Assembly (NCBI RefSeq): GCF_016862775.1
Contig: NZ_BONP01000004.1
Location: forward strand, 124,001-188,000
Source: Cellulomonas phragmiteti
GTDB taxonomy: Bacteria > Actinomycetota > Actinomycetes > Actinomycetales > Cellulomonadaceae
Length of the DNA stretch: 64,000 nt
Direction: 5' to 3'
In this document: positions 18,001-26,992 of the stretch, piece after piece
Layout: each line of letters begins with the position of its first letter
Numbering within the stretch: the stretch's first letter is position 1
The notes under the pieces: generated by a model
The model's input: the letters and a program-made list of their open reading frames with translations, nothing else
Told to the model about the DNA's origin: nothing
Databases searched by the model: none
Made by a program: the position numbers and the translations under genes

Positions 18001-18752
18001 CAGGCGGGCACGGGCCGCCCGGCGTCGAGCGGTGCACCGAACCGCGTGCGGACTCCGCGGGAGAACAGCACCGAGTCCGGGGGGCGGGTCGCGATCCCCG
18101 GGAGCCCGCACGCGGCGACGAGGCGGTCGTCGAGCGTGAGCAGCTCGGCCGTGCGCAGCGGCCAGGGCTCGTGCTCGTTGGGCACGTAGAGCGTGCGGCC
18201 GAAGGCGCGGGTGTGCAGTCCCCAGCGCGCGGTGAGGAAGTCCGCCAGCGGGTCGCCGGGCGCGAGCGGCTCGCCCGGCCGCACGACGACGCGCGTCGTG
18301 GCGTCGCGCGGTCCGGGCCAGCGACGCCGCGACGTGTAGGTGAGGACGCCGTCCGCCTCGGTCACGCGCATCCGCGACCAGGTGTAGGGCAGCGCGAACA
18401 CCGCCCGCGAGCCGAGGACGAACGCCAGGCGGGACGCCTCGAGCGTCAAGAAGACGACGCCCCGGCGACCCTGCTCGTCCACCGAGTACAGGCGGACGTT
18501 GGTCTCGGGGAACGTGCCGATCCAGGGGATGCCGGGCCCGCGTGCCGCGCCTGCACCGACCATGCGGAACGGCACCAGGGCGACCCAGCTCGAGCCGTCG
18601 TGGACGTCCGGTCGCGTGCCGGCCGGCATGAGCGGTGCGAGGACCTCCGGCTCGACGCGCCAGTGGACGAACGTGAGGTCGCGCCACCACTGCCGCATGA
18701 CGGCCCGGCCGGTCAGCCCGGGCGGGCTCGCTGACACGGGCTGCGGGCGCAT
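18000..18752 (-). CDS. DUF2071 / YqjF-family protein
   Basis: 250 residues, ATG 18752. The opening VMRQWWRDLTFVHWRVEP, then PLMPAGTRPDVHDGSSWVAL and FPETNVRLYS, are characteristic of the YqjF/DUF2071 family. Later segments SRMRVTEADG and FLTARWGLHTRAFG fit the same family. It is soluble and single-domain. The biochemical role is unknown. It is monocistronic and convergent with the copper operon. Confidence 0.8.
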   Translation of the reverse strand: MRPQPVSASPPGLTGRAVMRQWWRDLTFVHWRVEPEVLAPLMPAGTRPDVHDGSSWVALVPFRMVGAGAARGPGIPWIGTFPETNVRLYSVDEQGRRGVVFLTLEASRLAFVLGSRAVFALPYTWSRMRVTEADGVLTYTSRRRWPGPRDATTRVVVRPGEPLAPGDPLADFLTARWGLHTRAFGRTLYVPNEHEPWPLRTAELLTLDDRLVAACGLPGIATRPPDSVLFSRGVRTRFGAPLDAGRPVPA

Positions 18753-18869
18753 GGCGCCACTATGCACCCGCGCCGCACGGCCGGCACCCGCCGCCGTCGC
18801 GCCGCGGTGACGGCCGTCGACGCCGCAGGCCCGGCGGATATTCAGGGGACCCGCCGGACTGCCTGCGCC

Positions 18870-19460
18870 ATGCTGCGCCCCGTGGAGACGTACCTGCAGA
18901 CCGACCGGGTGACGCTGCGTCGCTTCGGTGCCGACGACGCCGACCTGCTGATCGAGCTCGACAGCGACCCCGCGGTCGTGCGGTACCTGTCCGGGGGCGC
19001 GCCGACCGCGCCCGAGGTGGTCCGTGAGCGCATCCTGCCGAGCATCCTCACCGGCTACGAGCGGTGGTCCGGCGCGTTCGGGGTGTTCGCGGCCCACGAG
19101 ACGGACGGCGGAGCGTTCATCGGGTGGTTCTGCCTGCGTCCGGAGCCGGGCGGGCCGCTGGACGAGGTCGAGCTCGGGTACCGGCTGCGGCAGGCCGCGT
19201 GGGGCAACGGCTACGCCACCGAGGTCAGCGCGGCGCTGCTCGAGAAGGCATTCACCGGTCTCGACGTCCGCACCGTCTGGGGCGCGACGATGGCGCTGAA
19301 CACGCCGTCGCAGCGCGTCATGGAGAAGGTCGGGATGGCCGTCGTGGAGCACCTCGGGACGCCGGACGACATGCTGGCCGTGGAGGGCGCCGAGCTCGGC
19401 GGCCACCGGTACGAGATCACCCGCGAGCAGTGGGAGCAGCGGCGCGCGGCGCGCCCCTGA
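18870..19460 (+). CDS. GNAT N-acetyltransferase (RimJ/RimL type)
   Basis: 196 residues from ATG 18870; GTG 18882 is an alternative. LQTDRVTLRRFGADDADLL opens the family, GYRLRQAAWGNGYATE is the acetyl-CoA-binding loop (R/QxxGxG/A equivalent), and ALNTPSQRVMEKVGM is the signature near the end of the fold. It transfers acetyl from acetyl-CoA to an amine, either on a ribosomal protein N-terminus or on a small molecule; which cannot be told. It is divergent from the DUF2071 gene. Confidence 0.85.
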   Translation: MLRPVETYLQTDRVTLRRFGADDADLLIELDSDPAVVRYLSGGAPTAPEVVRERILPSILTGYERWSGAFGVFAAHETDGGAFIGWFCLRPEPGGPLDEVELGYRLRQAAWGNGYATEVSAALLEKAFTGLDVRTVWGATMALNTPSQRVMEKVGMAVVEHLGTPDDMLAVEGAELGGHRYEITREQWEQRRAARP

Positions 19461-19545
19461 CCGGGCCGTCCGCGCGCGACGAACGGCGACGTCGGCGTCG
19501 ACGCGGTGGTCGCCGGGGTGAGCCGTCAGGTGGCACGCTGGCGCC

Positions 19546-20763
19546 GTGCCTCCGGCCACCGCCCCCACCGTGACGATCGTCGGCGCCGGCATCACCGGGC
19601 TGGCACTCGCGGCCCTGCTGGCCCGGACCGGTCGTGAGGTCACCGTGCTGGAACGGGCGACGGACCTCGGCCCGGTCGGCGCCGGACTCCTGCTGCAGCA
19701 CCTCGGGCAGGAGGTGTGCCACGAGCTGGGGATCGGGCAGGCGCTGGGCGCGTCCTCGGCGCCGGTGCGGCGGGTGGACGGCCGCACGGTGGGCGGGCTG
19801 CGGACCATGCAGCTCACCTACGACGAGGTGGCACCCGGAAGCTCCGCGTGGGGCGTCCACCGCGGGACGCTGTTCGACCTGCTGCGGACCGCCGCGCTCG
19901 ACGCGGGGGCCCGGATCGCACCCGGCTGGGACGTGACCGCCGTGCGCCGCACCGACGTCGGCCCCGGCCGCGAGGGCGGGTGGGTCGTCACGGACGCCGC
20001 CGGACGGCGCCACGAGAGCCGGGGCCTGCTCGTCGGCGCCGACGGGGCGGCGTCGACCGTGCGGCGCCACACCGTCCGCACCCGGCTGGACCGCCCGTAC
20101 CCGTGGGGCGCGCTGTGGTCGATCGTCCCCGACCCGGACGGCCTGAGCGGGGACGCCCTCGTCCAGCGCTGGCGCGACACCCGCACGACCCTGGGGGTCC
20201 TGCCGACCGGGGTCGGCCAGGCGTCGATCTTCTGGTCGGCCCGTGTCTCGCGGATGCCCGCCCTGCTGGCGGCGGGACCCGAGGCCTTCGTCGACCACGT
20301 CGCGCCGCTGGCCGGCCCGTTGGCGCCGCTCGTGCACCGCGTCGCGGCCGCCGGTCTGCGCCCGGCGCGCTATCGCGACGTCGTCGTCGACTCGCCCGTC
20401 GCGGACGGCGCCGCACTCGTCGGCGACGCCGCCCACGCGATGAGCCCGCAGCTCGGTGCCGGGGCCAGCCTCGGCCTCGCGGACGCGTGGACGCTCGCGC
20501 AGGCCCTGGACCGGCAGCCGACGCTCGCGCAGGCGCTCGCGGAGTACGCGACCGAGCGCCGCGCCCACCTGCGCTACTCCCGCTGGTGGTCGCGGCTGCT
20601 CACACCGACGTTCCAGTCCGGCCTCGTGCCGCTCGGCCCGCCGCGGGACCTCGTGCTCGCCGTCGCGCTGCGCGTCGGCCCGGTGCGTCGGCTCGCGACG
20701 ACGACGCTGCGGGGCGCGCAGACGTCCCCGTGGCGGACCTGGCACCTCCCGCCGCCGGCCTGA
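19546..20763 (+). CDS. FAD-dependent monooxygenase (group A, PHBH fold)
   Basis: 405 residues, GTG start. TIVGAGITGLALAALLARTG is the FAD-binding GxGxxG fold, followed by VLERA, the second motif GLLVGADGAASTVRR (about 157-171), and VGDAAHAMSPQLGAGASLGL (about 288-308), the GD motif that contacts FAD ribityl and pyrophosphate. This is the layout of aromatic or polyketide hydroxylases using NAD(P)H and O2. The C-terminal 60 residues are basic. It stands alone, so the substrate is unknown. Confidence 0.88.
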   Translation: MPPATAPTVTIVGAGITGLALAALLARTGREVTVLERATDLGPVGAGLLLQHLGQEVCHELGIGQALGASSAPVRRVDGRTVGGLRTMQLTYDEVAPGSSAWGVHRGTLFDLLRTAALDAGARIAPGWDVTAVRRTDVGPGREGGWVVTDAAGRRHESRGLLVGADGAASTVRRHTVRTRLDRPYPWGALWSIVPDPDGLSGDALVQRWRDTRTTLGVLPTGVGQASIFWSARVSRMPALLAAGPEAFVDHVAPLAGPLAPLVHRVAAAGLRPARYRDVVVDSPVADGAALVGDAAHAMSPQLGAGASLGLADAWTLAQALDRQPTLAQALAEYATERRAHLRYSRWWSRLLTPTFQSGLVPLGPPRDLVLAVALRVGPVRRLATTTLRGAQTSPWRTWHLPPPA

Positions 20764-20800
20764 CGTCCGCTGCCGTGCCGGCCCGAGCCGCCCGGCGGGG

Positions 20801-21367
20801 TCAGCCGGCTCGACGCACCGCGTGACGCAGGAGGACGGCGCCGCCGGAGAACCGTCGGTGGTCGATCAGCTCCAGGTCGAGCCGCACGTCCTGCGGCAGG
20901 GCCGGCTTGCCGCGACCCACGGTGCCCGGACACAGCAGCAGCACGCACTCGTCGACGAGTCCGTGCCGGAACGCCTCGGCGCCGAGCGTCGCGCCGCCCA
21001 CGCTCAGGTCCGCGTCGGACTCCTCCGTGAGTCGACGCACGGCCGCGGGGTCGAACCGCCGCTCGATCCGGGTGCGTGCCGTCGAGACGGCCTCGAGCGT
21101 CGTGGAGTAGACGACCTTGTCGGCGTCGCGCCATATCCCCGCGTACTCGCGGACGACCGCGGGCTGGTCGGCCAGCCAGTCGTCGTCCTCCCAGACGCGC
21201 ATCGTCTCGTACATGCGGCGCCCGTACAGCGACGTGCCGATGCCCCGCTCGTGCTCGTTCCAGAACGCGTGCACCTCCTCGTCCGGGACCGAGAAGTCGA
21301 ACGCACCCGTCTCGTCCTCCAGGTAGCCGTCGAGCGAGACGTTGGCCGCGTAGATCAGCTTGCCCAT
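20801..21367 (-). CDS. Dihydrofolate-reductase-family (RibD C-terminal-like) protein
   Basis: 188 residues; GGAGG lies just before ATG 21367. LIYAANVSLDGYLEDETG at the start, YGRRMYETM (about 49-57), then DLSVGGATLGAEAFRHGLVDE near residue 125 are the family's NADPH-binding and fold motifs. Members are mostly reductases of unknown substrate; classical folate reduction is unlikely because the DHFR active-site pattern is incomplete. It is convergent with the FAD monooxygenase gene. Confidence 0.85.
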   Translation of the reverse strand: MGKLIYAANVSLDGYLEDETGAFDFSVPDEEVHAFWNEHERGIGTSLYGRRMYETMRVWEDDDWLADQPAVVREYAGIWRDADKVVYSTTLEAVSTARTRIERRFDPAAVRRLTEESDADLSVGGATLGAEAFRHGLVDECVLLLCPGTVGRGKPALPQDVRLDLELIDHRRFSGGAVLLRHAVRRAG

Positions 21368-21625
21368 GAGTTCCTCCGGTCGGACGGGGCTCCAGGGTGG
21401 CGCGCCACGAGGAAGGGAGCAAGGCGTCGGCCAGGACTGCGCCGGCGACGCATGAACGGGGGTGCGAACGAGGATTGTGAGGAAAGAGGGGGTATCGGCG
21501 TCGATCGGGAAGTGTTTCACCCGCTCGGTAACAGATGTCGAAGCCTCTGTTCGGTTTGTCGATCCGTCGTGCTGCAAGACTGGATGATGTCCGCGAAAGT
21601 CAGAATGTCGTCCTGGAGCATGCTC

Positions 21626-22474
21626 ATGGCTGCGCAATTTAACCCTCCGCCGAACTGGCCCGCTGCCCCGCTCGGGTGGACGCCGCCTCCCGGCTGGACG
21701 CCTGACCCGTCCTGGGGGCCGGTTCCGGAGGGCTGGCAGCTGTGGATCGACGAGCGAGTCGACCCCGCGCACGGAGTCGAGGGCGCGCCCGGGTCGACGA
21801 GGGTTCTGCCGGCCGGGCCGCCGACCTCGCTCCCTCCGCAGCCGGATGAGCCTCGGCCACCACGGCCGTGGTTCAAGAGGAAGCGTTTCGCCCTCCCCGC
21901 AGCGTTCGTCCTGCTGATCATCCTGATCGGGGCGCTGGGCGGCGGTGGGGACACTGACGGGAGCTCCCCAGTGGCGGGCAGTACAGCTACGCCGGAGTCG
22001 GTCCGCGAGAACAGCAGCACGGCTACGCAGGACGCCGCCCAGGTGGAAGCCGAGGCCGCAGCCGAGGCCGAGGAAGCGCGCCTCGAGGAGGAGCAGCGCA
22101 TTGCCGAGGCCGTCGCCGCACAAGAGGCGCTGGCAGCCGAGGATGCTCGACAGGGGACGTTGGTCCAGCAGAACGCCTACCGCCAGGCCAAGGCCTACGT
22201 CGACGGCATGCCCTTCTCCCGAGCTGGACTGCTCAGGCAACTCACGAGTGAGTACGGGGGGAAGTTCCTGGTCGAAGACGCCGAGTTCGGCGTCGCCCGC
22301 CTGGAGGCCGAGGGCGGTGTCGACTGGATGGCCGAGGCGGTCGAGGCGGCACAGTCGTACCAGGAGGTATTTCCCATGTCGCGACAGGGACTCATCGACC
22401 AGCTCACGAGCGAGTACGGATCGCAGTTCACTCTCGAGCAGGCCACCCACGCTGTGAACACGCTCGGAATGTGA
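21626..22474 (+). CDS. Ltp-repeat membrane-anchored protein
   Basis: 282 residues. ATG 21626 has GGAG about 7 bases upstream; ATG 21620 would be too close. Residues 5-45 form a Trp/Pro-rich segment (PPNWPAAPLGWTPPPGW), common at the N-terminus of actinobacterial membrane proteins. A single membrane helix follows (FALPAAFVLLIILIGALGG, about 90-108), then an Ala/Glu-rich coiled-coil (about 138-180). Two Ltp-type repeats of about 45 residues close the protein (FSRAGLLRQLTSEYG and MSRQGLIDQLTSEYG). Ltp repeats are known from a streptococcal phage lipoprotein that blocks phage DNA injection; bacterial copies are mostly uncharacterised. This one has a membrane helix instead of a lipobox. Confidence 0.75.
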   Translation: MAAQFNPPPNWPAAPLGWTPPPGWTPDPSWGPVPEGWQLWIDERVDPAHGVEGAPGSTRVLPAGPPTSLPPQPDEPRPPRPWFKRKRFALPAAFVLLIILIGALGGGGDTDGSSPVAGSTATPESVRENSSTATQDAAQVEAEAAAEAEEARLEEEQRIAEAVAAQEALAAEDARQGTLVQQNAYRQAKAYVDGMPFSRAGLLRQLTSEYGGKFLVEDAEFGVARLEAEGGVDWMAEAVEAAQSYQEVFPMSRQGLIDQLTSEYGSQFTLEQATHAVNTLGM

Positions 22475-22512
22475 GTTCCTGAGCTCAACTCGACAACGAC
22501 AAGGTGCGTGAC

Positions 22513-22548
22513 ACGGCCGGCCGGGGCATCCTCGCCCCGGCCGGCCGT
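22513..22548. terminator. Strong bidirectional terminator
   Basis: A 15-bp perfect stem (ACGGCCGGCCGGGGC with its complement) around the loop ATCCTC, lying between the convergent Ltp-repeat gene and LPMO gene. Confidence 0.75.
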
Positions 22549-22579
22549 CAGCTGCGCCGCTTGCGCCGGCCGGGCCCGG

Positions 22580-23494
22580 TCAGGCCGTGGTGCAGGTGGC
22601 GCTGAGGCCGCTCCCGGTGCCGTTGGCGATGAAGCCGGCCGTGGTCGAGCCGCCGGCGCCGACGTTCCCGTTCCAGGCCGCGTTGGTCAGCGTGGAGCCG
22701 CTGACGGTGGAGTTCCACGCCTGGGTGATCGTGGCACCGTTGACGGTGACCTTCCAGCCGTTGATCGCCGCGCTGCCCGCGGTCACGACGACCTCACCCT
22801 GGAAGCCGCCGCCCCAGGAGTTGGCGACCCGCACGGTGGCGGTGCAGGCACCGGTGCCCGGCTGCGGCGCCGGCGTCGTCGGCTGAGGGGCCGGGGTCGT
22901 GGGCTGGGGTGCCGGCGTGGTGGGCTGCGGCCCCGGGGTCCCGCCGGGCGTGATGTACGCGTCGATGCACTGGTAGAACGCGTTCACCGTGTCGGCGATG
23001 TTCCACCGGACGAAGATCTTGTGGTTGCCCGTCGGCAGGTTGTTGATGGTGTGGGTGAACCGCTTGGGCGGCAGCGCCCCGTTGTCGTTGATCGTGGTGT
23101 GCAGGCGGCCGTCCACGAAGTACTCCCACGTCGACGTGGAGTGGTTCGCGACGATGTCCCAGGTGAACGTCTGGTTGGTCGACAGGTTCTGGCGCGGCCA
23201 GGCCCGGGACTCGTTGTCGAGCTCGGTGAAGCGGCCTCCACCGGAGCAGAGCATCGAGCCCTTGCGCGCCTCCACGCTCCACGGCTCGTACTGGACGGGG
23301 CCGCAGTTGGTGATGGCGCCGGTGTAGCAGAGGTCCTGCCGGCTGGGCGGGTCGGAGATCCACCCGTGCGCCTGGGCGGACGGGGCGGGTGCGACGGTGA
23401 GCATCGCGAAGGTCACCGCCAGCGCCGCCAGGACGGACAGGAGCACCCGCCAGGCGGCGGAGCGCGGGGCGGAAGGAAGAACGGTGGATCTCAT
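22580..23494 (-). CDS. Secreted lytic polysaccharide monooxygenase (AA10) with CBM2
   Basis: 304 residues. The signal peptide is removed after SAQA, so the mature enzyme begins His43-Gly-Trp, the N-terminal histidine of the copper histidine brace; the second is His117 in DIVANHSTSTW. The catalytic domain spans about 43-188 and ends AFYQCIDAYI. A linker of PQPTTPA repeats (about 192-218) joins a C-terminal CBM2 (about 222-304; CTATVRVANSWGGGFQGEVV, NGWKVTV, AGGSTTAGFIANG). The enzyme oxidatively cleaves crystalline cellulose or chitin. The bacterial cellulose-binding type of CBM favours cellulose. It is a single-gene unit. Confidence 0.93.
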   Translation of the reverse strand: MRSTVLPSAPRSAAWRVLLSVLAALAVTFAMLTVAPAPSAQAHGWISDPPSRQDLCYTGAITNCGPVQYEPWSVEARKGSMLCSGGGRFTELDNESRAWPRQNLSTNQTFTWDIVANHSTSTWEYFVDGRLHTTINDNGALPPKRFTHTINNLPTGNHKIFVRWNIADTVNAFYQCIDAYITPGGTPGPQPTTPAPQPTTPAPQPTTPAPQPGTGACTATVRVANSWGGGFQGEVVVTAGSAAINGWKVTVNGATITQAWNSTVSGSTLTNAAWNGNVGAGGSTTAGFIANGTGSGLSATCTTA

Positions 23495-23749
23495 GGGGTC
23501 ACCTCGACCGGGACGGATCAGATACGGCAGGGCGTCCGAACGTATGTGTCGAGCAGCCGCGCAGGCAGGGCAAGAAACCTTTCGTCAACCGGTTCTGCTG
23601 GGACCGAGGTCCCGGTTCTTCCGGGCCTGTTCGCGAGTTCTGCGAGGAATGTCCCGGTCAGGCGCGACGGTGGCCTGATCACGTCGGACCGCGATGATCG
23701 GGTCCCGCGCGCCTGCCGGGCGGCAGGGTGGGAGCCGGAAGGGAGCACC
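23495..23749. promoter_or_regulatory. Divergent promoter region of the LPMO and AraC-type genes
   Basis: About 255 bases without a gene. AACCGGTT at 23587-23594 is an 8-bp palindrome with the central CCGG typical of LacI-family operators. It lies about 93 bases before the LPMO start and could mediate sugar-responsive control; this is weak evidence alone. Confidence 0.35.
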
Positions 23750-24619
23750 GTGATCACCTGGCTGAACCGGCTCGTCGACCACGTCGACGCGCACCTCACC
23801 GAGGACCTCGACGTCGACCGGCTCGCCGCCGCCCTCGGCACCACCAAGCACCACCTGCGTCGGATGTTCTCGACGTTGGCCGGACTCCCGCTGTCGGAGT
23901 ACGTGCGCCGCCGGCGCATGACGGTCGCCGCCGCGGACGTCGTCTCGGGGAACGGCGACCTGCTGGGCATCGCCGTGCAGTACGGCTACGGCTCGGCCGA
24001 GGCCTTCGGCAGGGCGTTCCGTGCCGTCCACGGCGTGACCCCCGGCCAGGCCCGGCGCGACGGCGGCCCCCTCCGTAGTCAGCCACGCCTCCGTTTCCGC
24101 CTCACCGTCGAAGGAGCAGCACCCATGGACGTCCGCATCGTCTCCCGGCCCGGGTTCCGGCTCGTGGGCCACGCCACCCGCGTCCCGCTCGTCCACCACG
24201 GGGTCAACCCGGCGATCCAGGAGCACGTCGCCGCCCTCGCCCCGCAGGAGCACCGTCGCCTCAAGGCTCTGGGCGACTCCGAGCCGCACGGGTTGCTCGC
24301 CGTCAGCACCGACATCGACCCGGACCGCACCGAGGGCACCGAGCTGACGTACCTGCACGGCGTGGCCGTCACCCCCGACGTCACGGTCCCGCGGGACCTC
24401 GACGTCATCGACGTGCCGCCCGGCTCGTGGGCCGTCTTCCGGGCGGCAGGCCCCTACCCGCAGACGCTCCAGGCGGTGTGGGCGGCCACGGCGACCGAGT
24501 GGTTCCCCTCCCACCCGTGGCGTCTGCGGCCCGGCCCGGAGGTCGTCGCCGTGCTCGACCGGGCCGACGACCTCAGCACCGCGACGGTCGAGCTCTGGCT
24601 GCCGGTCGAGGGCGGCTGA
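23750..24619 (+). CDS. AraC-type regulator with GyrI-like effector domain
   Basis: 289 residues from GTG 23750 with GAAGGGAG just upstream. Residues 1-105 are a two-helix-turn-helix AraC domain (LAAALGTTKHHLRRMFSTLAG, then AVQYGYGSAEAFGRAFRAVHG). Residues about 120-289 form a GyrI-like small-molecule domain (VSRPGFRLVGHATRVPL, DVPPGSWAVFRAAGPYP, ending VELWLPVE). Proteins of this Rob/BmrR-like type sense drugs or metabolites and switch on efflux or detoxification genes. The target is unknown, and the neighbour CaCA gene is 136 bases downstream. Confidence 0.85.
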   Translation: MITWLNRLVDHVDAHLTEDLDVDRLAAALGTTKHHLRRMFSTLAGLPLSEYVRRRRMTVAAADVVSGNGDLLGIAVQYGYGSAEAFGRAFRAVHGVTPGQARRDGGPLRSQPRLRFRLTVEGAAPMDVRIVSRPGFRLVGHATRVPLVHHGVNPAIQEHVAALAPQEHRRLKALGDSEPHGLLAVSTDIDPDRTEGTELTYLHGVAVTPDVTVPRDLDVIDVPPGSWAVFRAAGPYPQTLQAVWAATATEWFPSHPWRLRPGPEVVAVLDRADDLSTATVELWLPVEGG

Positions 24620-24755
24620 GCGGCAGTCCCCGGTGGCCGCACCCGATCCGCGCGTGGAAGAATCCTGCCCCGATGGCACCTCACGAGCTCGGTCGCGGTG
24701 ACGGTTCCCTCGTCGCTCTGACCTCGCGTCCCGGCTTCCCGAGGATGGACCCCGC

Positions 24756-25874
24756 GTGATCCTCACCGTCGCCCTGCTGGTCCTGGGGCTGGTCCTCCTG
24801 GTCGTCGGCGGCGAGCTCCTGGTGCGCGGGGGCAGCGGCCTCGGCCGCGCCGTCGGGCTCTCGCCGCTCGTCATCGGCCTGACGGTCGTCGCCTTCGCCA
24901 CCTCCGCACCCGAGCTCGCGGTCTCCGTCGACGCCGCGGTGTCCGGGGCGCCGGGGATCGCGGTGGGCAACGTCGTCGGCAGCAACATCTCGAACATCCT
25001 GCTGGTGCTCGGCCTCGCCGCCCTGGTCCTGCCGATCGCCGTGCGCAGCCAGCTCGTGCGCGTGGACGTGCCGGTCATGGTCGTCTTCTCCGTGCTGGCG
25101 CTGGTCGCGGCGTGGGACGGCGCCGTCAGCCGCCCGGAGGGGGTGGTGCTCCTCGCCGCCCTGGTCGCCTACGTGGTCATGTCGCTGCGGATCGCGCGGC
25201 GTCCCGGGGAGCAGGCGCCGGTCGACGACGCCGCCGCGGCGCCGGCCACGGACGACGACGCGCCGCCACGCCCGCGGCCCCTGCGTGACGTGGGGCTCGT
25301 GCTCGCCGGCGTCGCCCTGCTGGTCCTCGGGGCGCGGCTGCTCGTGGGCTCGGCCACCACCATCGCGCAGGCCGTCGGTCTGAGCGACCTGGTCATCGGC
25401 CTGACGGTCGTCGCGATCGGGACCTCGCTGCCCGAGGTGGCCACGTCCGTCATCGCGGCGGTCCGCGGTGAGCGGGAGATGGCGATCGGCAACGTCCTGG
25501 GCAGCAACATCTTCAACATCGGTGCCGTGCTGGGGCTCACGGCCCTCATCGCTCCCGACGGCGTGCCGGTGGCGGACGCCGCGATCCGCTTCGACCTGCC
25601 CGTCATGGTCGTCGTCGCGCTGGTGGTGCTGCCGGTCGTGTTCACCGGGGCCCAGATCAGCCGGTGGGAGGCCGTGGCGTTCCTGGCGTACTACGTCGCG
25701 TACATCGCCTACCTCCTGCTCGCCGCGGCGGACCACGACGCCCTGCCCGTCCTCAGCACGGCCCTGGTGTGGTTCGTGGCACCGATGACGGCGCTCCTGC
25801 TCGCGCTGCTGACCGCGCACGAGTTCCGCGCGCGACGACGTCGGCGCGCCGAGCACCGGCCCCCGGGTCCCTGA
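24756..25874 (+). CDS. CaCA-family cation (Ca2+/Na+ type) antiporter
   Basis: 372 residues, GTG start. It has two inverted alpha-repeats: VVAFATSAPELAVS with GNVVGSNISNI (about 45-90), and VVAIGTSLPEVATS with GNVLGSNIFNI (about 212-260). These are the ion-binding loops of the YrbG-type exchanger. About ten membrane helices are visible, with an acidic cytoplasmic loop (about 150-175, DDAAAAPATDDDAPPRP) between the halves. It is expected to exchange cytosolic Ca2+ for Na+ or H+. It is followed by a clear terminator. Confidence 0.88.
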   Translation: MILTVALLVLGLVLLVVGGELLVRGGSGLGRAVGLSPLVIGLTVVAFATSAPELAVSVDAAVSGAPGIAVGNVVGSNISNILLVLGLAALVLPIAVRSQLVRVDVPVMVVFSVLALVAAWDGAVSRPEGVVLLAALVAYVVMSLRIARRPGEQAPVDDAAAAPATDDDAPPRPRPLRDVGLVLAGVALLVLGARLLVGSATTIAQAVGLSDLVIGLTVVAIGTSLPEVATSVIAAVRGEREMAIGNVLGSNIFNIGAVLGLTALIAPDGVPVADAAIRFDLPVMVVVALVVLPVVFTGAQISRWEAVAFLAYYVAYIAYLLLAAADHDALPVLSTALVWFVAPMTALLLALLTAHEFRARRRRRAEHRPPGP

Positions 25875-25904
25875 GCCGTCCGTCACGGCCCCGTTCACGA
25901 GCGA

Positions 25905-25936
25905 GAGCCCGTCACCCGGGAGAGGGTGACGGGCTC
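25905..25936 (+). terminator. Rho-independent-type hairpin after the antiporter gene
   Basis: A 13-bp perfect stem GAGCCCGTCACCC with its complement around GGGAGA, 30 bases after the stop codon. Confidence 0.7.
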
Positions 25937-25984
25937 ACGTCGTGCGTCCGCCGCGGTCCGTCGGGCGGTGGTGCTCCGTAGGCG

Positions 25985-26068
25985 TCAGGCCCGGCGGCGG
26001 CGGCCGGTGAGCGCGTCGAGCACGCGCTTCAGCAGGGCTCCCTTGAACAGGGTCGAGACGAGTCCCAT
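25985..26068 (-). CDS. 27-residue basic small protein (candidate)
   Basis: ATG 26068 follows an unusually strong GGAGGAGGAG ribosome-binding site by a few bases. The protein runs MGLVSTLFKGALLKRVLDAL then TGRRRRA: a 20-residue amphipathic helix with hydrophobic face (L, V, L, F, L, L, V, L, L) and a basic RRRR tail. Third codon positions are almost all G or C, as in real genes nearby. It could be a membrane-associated regulatory peptide. No family is recognised, and overlap with nothing else supports it being real. Confidence 0.55.
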   Translation of the reverse strand: MGLVSTLFKGALLKRVLDALTGRRRRA

Positions 26069-26147
26069 GGCTCCTCCTCCCTCGTCGGTCCTCCGGACGC
26101 TAGCGCCACCCGCGCCGGTGCGCGCGTCGGGGCGCACGACCGGGCGG

Positions 26148-26864
26148 TCACAGGATCGGGAGCCCGCTGCCGGTCACGGCCGTCAGCGCGTGGAACGCCA
26201 CCGCGCCCAGCGCCAGGACCGGGACCGCCCACACCAGCGCCGGACGCAGCTGCCCCCGGGACCGCGCGAGCAGCACGAGCAGCACGACGCCGATGGTCGC
26301 GTGCACGGCCGCCTCGCCGTAGTAGCCCAGCACGAGCGCGTAGGTGACGACCGCCTCGGCCAACCACACGGCCGCCACGGTCGCGGGTGCCAGCCCGGCC
26401 AGCCGTCCCGTCGACGTCCGGTGGAGCCGGCCGACGGCGCCGAGCACGGGCCCGCCGACGACGGCCGCGACCGTCCACACGAGCACGAAGGTGGTGCCGA
26501 CGGGGAAGCCGCGCAGGTCCGCCGTCAGGTAGTAGCCGGGCACCTGGGCGAGGCAGGCCAGAAGACCGAGGAGCGTGGCGCCCCACCAGCCGCGCGCGAG
26601 CCGCAGCCCCACGAGGAAGGGCGCCACGAGCCACGGGGCCACGGCGTTGGCCAGTGCGGTGAACGGCGTGGGCAGCCACGTCTGCAGGAAGGACGTCGCC
26701 ACACCCACCGCGAGGCCAAGGGCCAACGCCACCGCGGCGGCGGCCACCGTGGACCGTAGGGACGCCGCGGAGTCGCGGGCCGCCGGCACCGCCGGAAAGA
26801 CCGCCGGGGCGGCAGGACGTGCGGCCGTCTCGCGGGCGTCGGGGTGCGGGGTCGTCGCGATCAT
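26148..26864 (-). CDS. Polytopic membrane protein of unknown function
   Basis: 238 residues from ATG 26864. A 45-residue Ala/Pro-rich N-terminus precedes about seven hydrophobic segments, including VAAAAVALALGLAVGVATSF, AVAPWLVAPFLVGLRLA and VLVWTVAAVVGGPVLGAVG, and short basic loops. It may belong to the DUF6518 group of integral membrane proteins; that label is from memory. It is divergent from the VanX-like gene, sharing about 130 bases of upstream DNA. Confidence 0.65.
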   Translation of the reverse strand: MIATTPHPDARETAARPAAPAVFPAVPAARDSAASLRSTVAAAAVALALGLAVGVATSFLQTWLPTPFTALANAVAPWLVAPFLVGLRLARGWWGATLLGLLACLAQVPGYYLTADLRGFPVGTTFVLVWTVAAVVGGPVLGAVGRLHRTSTGRLAGLAPATVAAVWLAEAVVTYALVLGYYGEAAVHATIGVVLLVLLARSRGQLRPALVWAVPVLALGAVAFHALTAVTGSGLPIL

Positions 26865-26992
26865 GACCACCAGCCTGGCCCGGTCCGACGACGCGCACCT
26901 CCACCCCGCGGCCAGGATCCCGGTACCTGCGGACGACGGACCGGCACCTGCGGCGGACGCTCGCGCCACCCGTGACCGAGCACGGTGCTCTC

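Noticed and set aside
22858..22925. Repeated DNA in the LPMO gene considered as a mobile repeat.
   Set aside because: It encodes the PQPTTPA linker repeats of the enzyme and is in frame.
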